A stretch of DNA of 64,000 bases, taken from the NCBI RefSeq assembly GCF_000002985.6, contig NC_003282.8:12834001-12898000 (forward strand), written 5' to 3'. The position numbers and the translations under genes are program-made. Shown here piece after piece: positions 24,501-35,355 of the stretch (positions within the stretch are counted from its first letter, which is position 1; each line of letters starts with the position of its first letter). The notes under the pieces are model-generated. The model saw nothing but the letters and a program-made list of their open reading frames with translations, ran no database searches and was not told the origin of the DNA. This DNA is from Caenorhabditis elegans. Lineage: Eukaryota > Nematoda > Chromadorea > Rhabditida > Rhabditidae.

Positions 24501-25374
24501 GTTCAAATGTGTCGATTTGGATCAGAAATATCCAGCTGGCGTTCCCATCGATTTTCTTCGCTTTTCTCTTTGCATCGGTACGGATTTGCAGAATTATGCT
24601 CAAAATGGCCGGGGAAGCCTGAAAAAATGCGAGAAAAAGCTTTAAAAAAAGCTGAAAATCATCAAATATCACGATTTTTATATTTTTAAAGTTTATTTCA
24701 AATCAATTTTTTAGTAAAAAATTTAATTTTTTGCATTAAAAAAAATTATTTTTTATTTGAATGATTTTCAAGATAATTTCTTCAAAAAGTTCCGTTTTTC
24801 TTGGGACCAAAAAAAACCAAAAAAGTACTATTACAAAAAAATTTTAAATTTAACATTGAAACTGTCAATGAACATTTTGACCATTAATTAAAATTTAAAA
24901 AAAATTAAAGTTATTCTCGCTTTCTCACATCCAATTTTCCAGGTAAAAGACAATTCAAGCCTCTACCAAGACGGCCCGAACCCAATCGAAATCTGGAATA
25001 ACATGCTTCAAGGATTCGACTGGGCAGTCTGGGTTACTGTAGCCATCAACGCATTCGGAGGACTCGTTGTTGCAGTCGTCATCAAGTATGCTGATAATAT
25101 TCTCAAGGCATTTGCAACATCACTTGCCATCGTTCTCAACTGTATCGCTGCTTACTTCCTGTTCAACTTCCGTCCATCGATTCTCTTCCTCGTCGGAGCT
25201 TCTGGTGTTATCGCAGCCGTCTTCGCCTATAGCATGTACCCGTACAAGTGAGTAATTCGGGTATTGAAGTGGAAAATTCATGTTTTTTTTTGCAGAGCCT
25301 CTCATCAAGCCCTGCCAACCGATGCGCCGAAAGAAGTCGAGTTGCAGCCTGTGGTCGAGAGCAGCAAATCATAA
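21557..25374 (+). CDS. nstp-5: UDP-sugar transporter, SLC35A family, copy 2, with a Ser/Thr/Ala-rich loop insertion
   Basis: Eight exons: 21557-21679, 21733-21815, 22412-22676, 23841-24009, 24058-24129, 24501-24577, 24943-25247, 25296-25374; 390 residues. It has the family marks [42 protein letters not shown] (226-238), IWIRNIQL and [14 protein letters not shown] (from about 310). It is predicted to be a Golgi nucleotide-sugar antiporter with about ten spans. Exon 4 (residues 158-213) has no counterpart in copy 1: it replaces a roughly 14-residue loop with about 56 residues rich in Ala, Ser and Thr. The C-terminal tail is hydrophilic. Placed next to gcy-18, it fits nstp-5; the symbol is from memory of the locus. 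The start is fixed by the acceptor at 21550. The stop is followed at about 27 bases by a large inverted repeat. Confidence 0.85.
21848..22385. repeat. About 535-bp inverted-repeat element in transporter-2 intron 2
   Basis: The left end ATCCGTGAATTTTGTAAAAA...GGCGGAGCAAAATTTCGCAAC is matched inverted by the right end GTTGCGAAATAACGCTCCGCC...GCAAAATTCACGGATC. It nearly fills the intron. The middle has GC-rich known-style repeat words (CGCGACACGCAACGCGCC, GTGTACTCCACACGGG). Confidence 0.85.
22752..23649. repeat. About 900-bp inverted repeat in transporter-2 intron 3
   Basis: The arms are 22752-22793 (GTCGATTTACTCAG...GTACTCCCCGAGGAGA) and 23611-23649 (TCTCCGCGAGGAGTACACGC...AAATCGACG), with an extra inverted fragment at about 23060-23083. 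A single-arm relative sits in transporter-1 intron 6 at 18951-18996. The interior is AT-rich with no coding capacity. Confidence 0.75.
24178..24431. repeat. About 250-bp hairpin element in transporter-2 intron 5
   Basis: The left arm GTATTCATGTAATGACGAAAA is matched by the right arm TTTTCGTCATCACATGAATAAC. The inner arms (GCAAAAATGTATTTT, CTACACACTT/CTGCACACATG) also pair. It occupies most of the intron between exons 5 and 6. Confidence 0.8.
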
Positions 25375-25396
25375 ATTTCATCTCTTAGAAATGTTT

Positions 25397-25727
25397 TATT
25401 ATGGGAACGCAGAAAAATGCGCTTGTTGAAATCGATGCAACTGAGCTCCACTGCTAAATGAGAACGATCCGCCTTTAAACGTTGGGTCTCGTTAGGTATT
25501 GGCGACAAAACCAGCAATTCTAACGTTTTCCATCATTTTCGCCGATTTCAACCAATTTTTCGTCTTTGTACTATTTTCCCGTTGAAATTGATGAAAAACC
25601 TTTTTTGACAAAAAATCTTATAAAAACAATGGAAAATCACCGAAAAAACGGGACTCAAAGTTTGCCATTGGAGCGCGCTTGCACCTCAATTTCAAAGCTC
25701 TCATTTTTCTGCGTTTCCATAATATTT
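25397..25727. repeat. Inverted repeat starting about 25 bases after the transporter-2 stop
   Basis: Left arm TTATTATGGGAACGCAGAAA (about 25397) and right arm CTCATTTTTCTGCGTTTCCA (about 25700-25720), with further pairing around the GGAGC and GGGTCTCG/GGACTC words. It shares AACGCAGAAAAATG, TCCACTGCTAAA and GGGTCTCGTTAGGTAT with the repeat downstream of transporter 1, so both belong to one family. Probably in the 3' UTR. Confidence 0.7.
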
Positions 25728-26136
25728 AAAAATTTTAATCACAAATCTATAATATCAAACCCCCTTCTTCTTGTTTCCATGTCATTCCTTCCAAATATGT
25801 TCATAGCCAAAAAATGTTCACTGTTTTTCATCTTTTTAAAATGTTTTTTATCTCCGGGTTTCTATTGTTTTCTCTGTTTTGTTAATAAGAACGAATTTTA
25901 TAAGTAAATATAAGTAATAGTAGTACGTAACACATGAAAATCCTTCGGAAAAACTAATCAAACTAATGCATATTGTACGGATGGATAATCTAGTACTGAC
26001 GTATTTTGAGTAGACACAGTAGTTAATCTTAAATTTAAGCAGCTCAAATCAGATTTCAAGTGAAGCGGCAACGTGGAAGAGCTCAGTTGGAAGAAATAGA
26101 TATTTCGCAGCTACTTTGCAGTCGGAGCATCAGAAA
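25728..26136 (+). promoter_or_regulatory. Probable gcy-18 promoter with TAATC half-sites
   Basis: The 400 bp before the gcy-18 ATG contain homeodomain-type words: CTAATCAAACTAATGCAT at about 25953, GGATAATC at about 25982 and GTTAATCTTA at about 26023. It is established that AFD genes, including gcy-18, depend on the Otx-type homeodomain factor TTX-1 and on CEH-14. Assigning these particular sites to them is inference. A TTTGCAG acceptor ends at 26120. Confidence 0.4.
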
Positions 26137-29100
26137 ATGCTAAAAACGTTGCTTTTTATTCTAATTTTCTTTAATATTCCCATTATTGCCATTGAAGAAA
26201 TCCCGGATATCAAAGAAAACGGTGAAAAATCGTCGTACACTCAATTCGACAATGGCGCCAAACTGGAGGTCAATAAAGAGCACAAACGCGTCATTAAGAT
26301 TGGTCATATCGGAGCTGTCGGGGTGATGCCGAATGATGCTCGAATTTTGAATATTAGCAAGGAAAATCTGATCGAAGAGGGTCTTGTCGGCGATGATATT
26401 GAATTTGAGTAGGTTTAGAAGAGTATAAGACAACAAAATTATTGAAAAAAAAACACAACTTGCACTACTGATCTTTTGTGCGATTTAGGATAGTGTCACG
26501 ACAGGCTTGCAGTGAGAGTTTTGAGGGAGTTGCAGTCGCTGCAGAACTATATCATGTTCATCAGGTCAGAGCCTTTATTGGACCGTACTGTGCAGCAGGT
26601 TTCCACTTGGCAAGCTGTTGATTGGTGGCTTAATTGAGTGGTTTTTCAGAGCTCGAAGCTGTGACAAAAATGGCAACTTTCTGGAATATTCCAATTATCT
26701 CTTATTCTAGTGTTCCAAATGCTGTTTCAGGTAATTTTAAACATATCACGTGGTGTCAGAGTGTCTCATTTCGGCTTGATCTACGTAGATCTACAAAAAA
26801 TGCGGGAGAAGAGACGCAGAGTTCTCATCTGGTTTTGCATGGTTAAGAACGTGCTGACGTCACATTTTTATGGACAAAAAATTCCCGCATTTTTTGTAGA
26901 TCAAATCTTAATGGGACAGCCATGGCATCACGTGACATGTCGATATACTCTTGTGAACCATTTTATGTAAACCCTATTGTTTTCGAATTTATGAGTCGTT
27001 TCAAGTTATGTACCGTGGAGTAATGTAGAGTACCGAAATTTGAGACTTTGCTTTTTTATACCCAAAATGACCCAAAACTACCGAAATTCTACACGAGACC
27101 TTTTGAAATTTTCTCAAAAAAAAGTTATGGCGGTTCAAAGTTTAGGAAAATAAAGCTCTTTTTAGCTAAAATCACAATTTTTCCAACTTCAATTATTATT
27201 TTCAACTAGTCTCAGATTTCAGTACTCCACCTTTAACTTAATTATATCAATTTTGAAAACTTCTGAAACGCGCACTGAAAGCCGTACGAATTAATTCTGT
27301 TGGGTCTTGCCACAAAACCTCGTGACGAGACCTTATAATCCGTGCGATTTATTTATGCATTTCACTGTTTAAACTCGGGCTAGGGACCTGGCATAATCGA
27401 AACTTTATTAGACCTTTATTAGATTAATCAATTTAAATTAGTTAATTGTTGAAATTCAAACATTTCAGATCGTAGTGTCTACAAAACATTGGCAAGAGTT
27501 TCGTCGAAAAACACAAATTCTATAGCAGAAGCGACAGTCGCCTTGCTTCTACACTACAAGTGGCTAAAGGTATCCAGATTTAATTTCACATTCTTGACAT
27601 CTTGGGCGTCAAAAGCCTTAAATTATTTCTGCTAAACAATTTTTCATCTGAAACCTTGGAATTGAAATCATATGGGGAAAATATTTATTGTGGCATTTTT
27701 GTGTGTTCAGTTTATTCACTAAAGTTTAAGATTAAAATTTTGCATTTACAAGCCTTTTTGCTGAAAACAAATTCCAGCTGTTTTATGATTCCAAATACCT
27801 GGTTCAAGTGCCAATAACCTAGTGTGTTCCGCAATACTCCAAAAAAATTGCAGGTGGCTATCGCTACAAACACCGGAAGCACAGCTTTTGAAAGAGTCTC
27901 AATTTTCGAAGAAATCATGCACAGGGAAGGTGTGACTATAGTCAAAAAAGTAATGTTTGATGAGAACACTGATGCAAACGAAATGATGAATTCCGGGCAA
28001 CTCGGAGATTTGGCCGCTAACGCGAGAAGTTTGTTTCAGCAGTTTAATTACCTCTGATCTCTAATACTTTCCAGTAATAATTTGCCTCTTCTCATCTACA
28101 AAAGAACTATCCAAAGAGTTTATGCAAGCTACGTACACAATGAGAATGAATAATGCAGAGTATGCCTATATAATTCCATGGTTGCAAAGTGGAACGAAAG
28201 ATTTGACGCCGTGGATTGGAGCAGATGGGGAAATGCTCCAAAGAGTTAAGGATCATTATGCGAATGCTATTATAGTTGATGACGTCAATGGATTTGATGA
28301 TAGTGTTGTTAGCTCTTTTGTCGAGAAGATTGAGAAACATGGAATGCAGAAATCTGATATTGATGTGGTATGTCTAATAGAGTTTCAGAGAAATAAGTTA
28401 ATTTCAGACTAATATTAATGGATATCTTCACTTGTTTGATTCTCTAAAACTTTATGCATTGGCAATTCGGAAAGTGTTGAATGAAACTGATAATGAGGCT
28501 TATGTGACTAATGGACAATTTATTTGGAATAGAATGAGACGAATGAAATTTGAAGGTAATTTTACTTTGTGTTTGTAGTTTCCGTTGGGATTTTATCGCC
28601 AGCTTTCTGCCGCACTTACAAGCCACCTGCCTTGCATTGACATATCTCTGCCCTACATTGTCAGCTTTCTCCCAAGCATTGCCAGCATTTTGCCGCAACA
28701 GGTCAACTTTCGCCCGCAAATTCTACCCCGCGCTAGATTTTCCGTATAGGAACCCCTTCGTCTTCCCAGTTCATAAAAACCTAAATATTTTGCATCTCAA
28801 ATTATAAATTCAGGAGTTGTGAGCAGATCCAGCTCTGAGGAGAATAAAGACGCAGGAGCAATTGGCACAGTGCTCATGGATGACGTAGCAGATCGGGCAC
28901 CAATCTTCTCAGCATTCTATATATCTCCAAATCGGGATAAAGTCATGAAAATGGTGAATATGGAAAGCGAGTTAATATCCAACTGTGATGGATTGAAGAA
29001 TAAAAGTGGATGTTTCCAACTGGTGAGTCAGAACATTTCTGGGATGTTCTACAATTAAAGATTTTCAGAAAATCAACGACATCAAATCGGGGTTCTGGCC

Positions 29101-31611
29101 AAGCGAGGATGGCTCAATGCCACTTGATGAGCCAATTTGCGGATATCGAGGACAGAGGTTGTCTAGATTTAAAAAAAAAAAAAAATCTAAATATTTTCAA
29201 TTTTCAGATGCAGTTACCTACTGGAAATCAGTGTTGGATCACTTATCATTCTTTTAATTTTAATATCAGTTGTGTTTTTCTTCTTGTTTAGATACTGGTG
29301 AGCTTTTAAATATTTCTAGCTAAAAATCTTCAAAAGATGAAAATTCATGAATTTTACTTTGAAAAATTAGAGCAGCTGACATCTTACGGGTTGGGTTTTG
29401 ACCTTTTAAATTTTTTAGGGCGAGAACTAAGTCGCAAGGTGTCGGCTGCTTTAATTAGGTATTTTCAAACTTGAAAAGAACAACAGAAAAACGCAATGCC
29501 TACCTCCTTCCTACCTGCCTACATACCTAACATTTAAGCGAAAACAAGCAACTTGAAAAGATGCCTTGGCGAATTTTCCACGACGATCTGCAGTTCATCG
29601 ACGAGGAGCAAGTCAAATCAATGATGTCAGTTGGCTCAGTGACTACCAAGTTGAGCAATATACAGACAGGTCAAAAGCAGCATGCAATAATTGGTGTGAA
29701 CACCCACACCACCTATCATCGTTACAAACAAAGAAGACCCATCAAGTTTATAAAAGAGGACATGCAGTTGCTGACACAAATGAAACAAGCGGTTCATGAC
29801 AATTTGAATCCATTCCTTGGAGCTGCTTTTAATGAGAAAGAGGAAATGTTGGTTTTGTGGAAGTTTTGTAGCAGAGGAACGATTCAGGATATAATCTACA
29901 ATGCAAATGTAGTACTTGATGAGAAGTTCCATGGAGCTTTTGTTAGGGATATTACTTTGGTAAGTTAGGCACTTGGTAGGTAACATCTCAAGGGTTTGCA
30001 CCTGATTAATGCCTACTGGTGTTATCAAAAGTAACGAAACGTTCATGTTGTGAGGTTAAAGTTAACAATATGAGATTACAACGACAAGTTCAGAAATGTC
30101 GGATGTTCTCAGGGTTTGGAGTATCTTCACGCGTCGCCTATCGGCTATCACGGATCCCTTACACCATGGTGTTGCTTGATTGATCGAAACTGGATGGTTA
30201 AGCTGTCGGATTACGGTATCGCTAATCCACTGGAACGATGGGAAAAGCAAGGGGCTATTGAGATTGCTGCTGCAAAAGATTCGGACGATAAGAGTCAAGC
30301 ATCGCAGGCAACTTGTGAGTTTTCTGTTAGAGAAACTGGGGGAAAATCAAGCATTTTCAGCAATAATCTATATGGCTCCTGAACTTCTGAAAAATCGAGA
30401 AACAAACAAGAGAAGAGGAATGGATCAAAGTTGGGTGAAGCAATCAATGCTGAGAAGACAAGCCGGAGATATTTATTCGTTCGGGATGGTCATGTATGAG
30501 ATTCTATTCAGAAGTTTGCCCTTCCGGGATAATACAAACATCAGTGGTATGGAAATTTTGTTTGCTAAATAAAAAAAAGCTTATTTATTTTTTTCAGAAC
30601 TTGTCGACTATCTAGCAGACGGATCGAAAACCGTGTCACCGGAGATTCAAAACCAAATGGGACTCCATCCAGATCTGAACGCTCTGCTGAGGGATTGCTG
30701 GAGTGAGAATCCAGAGATTCGGCCGTCGATTCGACGAGTTCGACTGAATACGGAGATGGTCTTGAAAACGTGAGACTATTTGGAATTCATTTAATATAGG
30801 GAAAAGAACAGTTTTCAGAAAAGGAAGTCTCGTTGATCAAATGATGAAGATGATGGAACAATACGCAAACAATCTGGAGAAGCTTGTCGCTGAAAGAACT
30901 GGAATGTTAGAAGAAGCCAACATCCGTGCTGACCAACTCCTCACCCAACTCCTACCAGCCTACGTGGCAAATGAGCTGAAAATGGGAAGATCTGTTGCTC
31001 CGAAGCTTTATTCATCGGCGACAATTCTATTCTCAGATATTGTCGGATTCACTACAATATGCTCCGGCTCAACTCCACTGGAAGTTGTCAATATGCTTAA
31101 TGGGCTGTACACTGGATTTGATGAATGTATAACTCGGAATAAGAGTTACAAAGTGGAAACTATCGGAGACGCTTATATGGTTGTATCTGGGATCCCTGAA
31201 GAAAATGAATATAATCATTCGAGGAACATTGCGAATACTGCACTAGACATGCGTCAGTACCTAACCGGATATCAAATTCCACATCGTCCAACCCATCGTG
31301 TCCGTTGTCGCTGGGGATTCCATACAGGATCCGTCGCCGCCGGAGTCGTCGGGTTGACGTGTCCAAGATATTGTCTCTTCGGTGATACTGTCAATGTTTC
31401 GTCAAGAATGGAATCAACTGGAACGCCTGGAATGATCCAAATGAGTGAGGAGGCTCATATGCACATTAGAGCTCATCATCCGGTGTTTACAACGACTGAA
31501 AGAGGAGAGGTTCAAGTGAAAGGAAAGGGCACTTGCAGGACATTCTGGTTGGAGGATCGAGTTGGTGACGCCTCGACTACAAACTACATTCAGAATGTGG
31601 AAGGAGTTTAG
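26137..31611 (+). CDS. gcy-18: Receptor-type guanylyl cyclase GCY-18 (AFD thermosensory neuron)
   Basis: Fifteen exons: 26137-26408, 26489-26598, 26650-26730, 27469-27569, 27854-28028, 28075-28367, 28408-28555, 28814-29022, 29069-29157, 29208-29297, 29539-29959, 30113-30314, 30361-30546, 30598-30769, 30819-31611; 1113 residues. Order: signal peptide (1-19), extracellular receptor domain (to about 497), one span (500-520), kinase-homology domain (about 535-845), coiled coil (about 855-885), guanylate cyclase domain (about 915-1090). The kinase part is a pseudokinase: the HRD loop is HGSL (676-679) and DFG is DYG (696-698). The cyclase keeps both metal aspartates, D923 (FSDIVGF) and D967 (ETIGDAY). 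It converts GTP to cGMP. With GCY-8 and GCY-23 it is known to act in AFD sensory endings in thermotaxis. The exon 10-11 junction is the least certain: a 12-base microexon at 29419-29430 or a GC donor is possible, but the direct join is simplest. Confidence 0.93.
26747..26934. repeat. Palindromic MITE-like element, copy 3
   Basis: Inverted in orientation relative to copies 1 and 2: TCACGTGGTGTCAGAGTGTC at the left and CATGGCATCACGTGA at the right. It contains ATGCGGGAGAAGAGACGCAG and ATTCCCGCATTTTTTGTAG. It lies in gcy-18 intron 3. Confidence 0.8.
28590..28720. repeat. Degenerate tandem repeat in gcy-18 intron 7
   Basis: About five or six imperfect units of 20-25 bp built on 'CAGCTTTCTGCC...CATTGCCAG...'. 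The segment is GC-richer than the rest of the intron. It is open in one frame by chance; I see no sign that it is an exon. Confidence 0.5.
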
Positions 31612-31927
31612 CTACTCAGCTCTGAAATCTATAAAATTTCAAAATGATAACTTTCCTTATTTTTGATAACTATACATACTGTCCCTACCAATTGAACCTT
31701 TTTGTTGCTTTTTCTGATGGTACACCCTTTTTGGTCCTTTTGTAGTTTGCCTATTAATCACAGAAATAACTCGTTCAGCTTTCCTATTTTTTAAACTTCT
31801 TTACGTTATACAAACATCGTCATTTAAAAAAAATCTTCATAACTTATAATTGGAACTTTACATTTTCCGACCATCCTACCTGATAATTCTCACCATTTTC
31901 CCATATTTATATAATTACAAAAAAATG

Positions 31928-31933
31928 AATAAA
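31928..31933 (+). other. AATAAA poly(A) signal, probably gcy-18
   Basis: A canonical hexamer about 320 bp after the gcy-18 stop and 225 bp before the lectin ATG. No other gene could use it on this strand. Confidence 0.5.
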
Positions 31934-32019
31934 TAATTCCAGGTTGAAATTTGAAATGAAAAAAATTGATAATGGAAAATGTCATCGAAACACAGACCTA
32001 AAATGACCTTATCCAAAAA

Positions 32020-32066
32020 ATGACGTCTGTGGACCTTTGGGCGTGTAGGCACAAGCTCTTATCTTA
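32020..32066 (+). promoter_or_regulatory. GATA and ACGTC motifs upstream of the lectin gene
   Basis: TGACGTCTG (about 32020) is followed by CTTATCTTATCAG (about 32052-32064), i.e. TGATAA plus a second GATA on the other strand. This lies about 95 bp before the lectin ATG. TGATAA is the core bound by intestinal GATA factors ELT-2/ELT-7 in C. elegans; ACGTC is bZIP-like. Function is inferred. Confidence 0.5.
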
Positions 32067-32157
32067 TCAGCCGGGTTGAAAAATAAAATAAAATGTCATA
32101 CGAATTTTATCGAAAACTGAATAACCGCAAGAAGTGCTGCAGTTTCCCCCCGTCACA

Positions 32158-34998
32158 ATGCTCCTATTTTCTGCTTTTTTGATATTCGGGTTTTCTATTG
32201 GGTTTTCAGAAGAAGCGAGTTGCAGACATCCACATGAGAGGTTTATTGGAACTAGGTAAAGATTTTTTAATTTTTTCCGAGTAGGCGAAAATTCCTGCCT
32301 ACCTGGTGCCTACTGTCAATTTAAAACTGATTTTCTTGAAATTTAGTTTTTTGTCGGTTGTTATTTCAACAAATTATCCAGGCTGGCAGAGAAGGCTAGC
32401 AGACAGGAATGAGGTAGGCAAGTAGGCATGAAGGCGTGTCTACATCGGGAGTTTTAGTGTCTAGTTTTGTTTCAGTGTGCTTGTTTTGAGATTTAAGATA
32501 ATTTTCACGTACTAGCTGATAATTCGAAATTTTTAAAGAAAAAAAAAACAAAAAATTTGTCCGAATAAATTTTAAAAAATGGTTTTTTTTTCTAAATATC
32601 TGCTGAAAATTTTGATAGCTAGAAAAAGACACGATATTGCTAGATTAATCTAGAATTTTTGTTGAAAAATTGGAAGACCGGAGCTCCACCCAAATCTGGG
32701 CACCAAATTTGGTTGACCAGATTTTAAAGTGAGCGAAAAATCGACAAAAAAAAATTAGTTATAACTTTAAAAATTCTGAATTTTATTTTAAGGTGCTACG
32801 CATTTGTGTCCAAAAAGCATACATACAACACTGCCAAGGAATATTGTGATAGCCACGGATACAGCCTTGCTACCGTCGATAATGCTATCACCTCTAATTT
32901 CTTAGCCTGTAAGTTTTAATGTTCTGGTACGCTGGGCTTGTGCTTACATGCCTACCTACTTTGTGCCTGGCACATTCATACATGCCTATAATCACCAGCC
33001 TCAATGGCGGGTAAAAATCTGTTGCGTAGGCCAGGTAGGCAGGCAATTTTGTGCCTTGAAAACCTTACACCAGTTAACAAAAAAACAGAAGCATTTTTTA
33101 GCCTCCGCCGCCACCGAATTCGGCTCGAACAACGGTCAATTCTGGATCGGGCTCTCTCGAAAAAAGGACTACGAGCTCTTCAACTGGGATGACGGGACTA
33201 TTGTCTCCTACACCAATTTCGAAGCAGGATTCCCTAATAAACAGGATTTTGTCGCTGAAAACGTGAGAAACGGAAGATGGCAAACTCTCGCAGAGCACAA
33301 GGAGCTTGAGTTCGTGTGCTCTTATGATCCAACAGCGACAACCAGTGCTGCACCAACAACTATACCACCAACAACTACCACAACTAGGGCTCCAACTACA
33401 ACTACGGTCAGGAAAACTACACAAACTACAGCAACTACCATGACAACTCCAAAACCAACAACTACAGTTTCCACCACTACAACAACTACCGTACCACCAA
33501 CAACCACTCCAAAAGCCTGTCCACAAGGATTCGTGTTGTTTGAGCCTACGCAAAAATGCTATATTGTTGTAGGTTTTGATCTTGATTTCTGATGAAGTGG
33601 GTGATGATAATTAAATTATCAATTATTGATAACAAGAACATAAATCATATCAGTTCCACATTAATTGACACGTTTCAGCTTGTCTACGGAAACGACTCGG
33701 ATTACCCTGATGTACCGGTTCGTCGAGTGAACTTCAAAGAAAAAAATACTAATTTTAGTCACTTTTCAGGATGATGCTCCGTTCTTGACAAGAGAGAATC
33801 AAAGATGTGCAAAATATGGAGCAACTGTTGCAACAATTCATTCGTCGGATCTCAATGATCTTTTTAGATGTGAGTACTGATTTTTACATGAAAAAAGCAC
33901 GTAACTTCAAAACTTTGTGACATAAAAAAATTAAGCTAGTTTCGTTCAAGCAAAAAAATCTGAAAATATCTGAAACTTTAAGGAAAAATTGGTTTTTTAG
34001 ATTTTAAATTCCCAGCAAATAAAAAAAATAATTTCACTCTAAAAATTAAAAAAAAAAGGAAAAAATTTATATTTAAAAAAAGTGTTTTATTAAATTAAAT
34101 TTTATTAAATAAAATGCGGTTTCCCATTAGGAATTTTTAGAAAATTTCCACTGTTTTTCCAGTAAAAAAAGTGCTGAATAAATTTTATAAAAACATATCA
34201 AAATTTTAGAAAAAATGCAGCATCCCGTTAACAGTTTTCAAAAAAAAAAATTTTTTTTGAATATCCCGCCAAAATTTGTTTGATTAAATTAAATTTTCGA
34301 ATGGTTACTTTGAAAATTTCAATTTTTTTTTGAATTTTTTTAAATGATTTAGTTTTCCGTCAAAATCTAAAAAAAAAATCTTAAATTGTGTACCAAAAAC
34401 TTAAAAAAAATGGCCGAGCTCAAAAATATGAATCACAAATTGTGATGTCACTTGTACTTTTATATTAGTTGCATCCCCATATATTTATAGTTTGTAGTGT
34501 AAATAGTTTATTGTCTTTATATAACAATGTTTAATTTTTGGAAAGTCCCTCCAAATATCTGACTGAAAATATGGTCAATACGAATTGCTCTATAGCGTTC
34601 TTAAGTCACAAGATAGCTTATTTAAAAAATCAATAACTATTTTCTAATGAATTACGGAACATTTCCTTATCAAATCATCAAAAATCAATCTTTAAAAAAC
34701 ATCTTTCAGCATTGATCTACGAACGTTTCAATGATACACGATATGCCACCATTGGTCTCCGAAACATTGACATGAAGACAATTAGTGGAAAATGGCAATG
34801 GTTTGATGGTACCTCTCCGGATTATTTGAACTTTGGAAATATGTTCCCAAAAACTGGAGATTATATTGCACAGGTAAGTGCTTCTAGGCAACAACGTTAG
34901 AAACAATAAAAAGTTTCCAGACATCTTCGCAAGGCTTCTGGGTGAGCTACACACATACTGCACCAAACGAGGGAGTTGTTTGTTCTGTGGACTTTTAA
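32158..34998 (+). CDS. clec-186: Secreted protein with two C-type lectin-like domains and a Thr-rich linker
   Basis: Seven exons: 32158-32255, 32793-32908, 33102-33568, 33679-33717, 33770-33869, 34710-34873, 34921-34998; 353 residues. A signal peptide (about 1-19) precedes a first C-type lectin-like domain (about 22-145; RCYAFV, YNTAKEYC, FWIGLSR, FVCSY). A linker of about 55 residues is nearly all Thr, Pro and Ser and is probably O-glycosylated. A degenerate second domain (about 205-353) ends VCSVDF. The canonical sugar-binding EPN/QPD plus WND set is not evident, so calcium-dependent sugar binding is doubtful. Worm clec proteins of this type are often secreted by the intestine and change with infection. 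The symbol is from memory of ZK896.7 next to gcy-18 and is less certain than the family. It is convergent with the next lectin. Confidence 0.82.
32930..33062. repeat. GCCTACC/GGTAGGC dispersed repeat
   Basis: Words such as CATGCCTACCTACTTTGTGCC and GGCCAGGTAGGCAGGCAATT occur in lectin intron 2. The same family appears at about 29500-29530, 32283-32440, 39810-39870, 50800-50840 and 56930-57045, always in introns or spacers. It is a typical C. elegans interspersed repeat, often with inverted halves. Confidence 0.7.
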
Positions 34999-35355
34999 AT
35001 TTTTGCATAAATCGTTTCATAATTTCAAATTTCAAATTTCTGTTTGTATATTCCCTTGTAATAAAAACTTAAATTTCTTTAAGAAAAACCGAAAATCTGA
35101 GAGGGGCTTTACTGGCTTAGTTGACATCGATCAAGCCGCTATAAAAAAGCTTGAGCTCCAAACTTACCTAAAATAGTTTTTGGAAAGGCAAAATCCGAAG
35201 TTTCAAGCGGAACCATTTTAAATTTGAAACTTCGAAAAAATCTTCTGAAATTTTCTTTCAAAATAAAATCAAGTTATCAAATTTATTTCCGTATAATTAA
35301 TACTAATACCTAAATATACACATAATCCAAGACACTTTTGTTATGCAATTTATTA

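Noticed and set aside
2526-25374. Operon linking the left-hand plus-strand genes
   Set aside because: Intergenic gaps are 1.5-5.9 kb, far above the roughly 100-400 bp typical of C. elegans operons.
28550-28807. Possible extra gcy-18 exon in the C/T-rich open frame of intron 7
   Set aside because: The sequence is a degenerate tandem repeat, and splicing 28555 to 28814 keeps phase without it.
33098-33553. 151-codon minus-strand open frame opposite the lectin Thr-rich linker
   Set aside because: It is the antisense shadow of the ACA/ACT-rich Thr codons and gives an implausible Cys/Trp/Ser protein.
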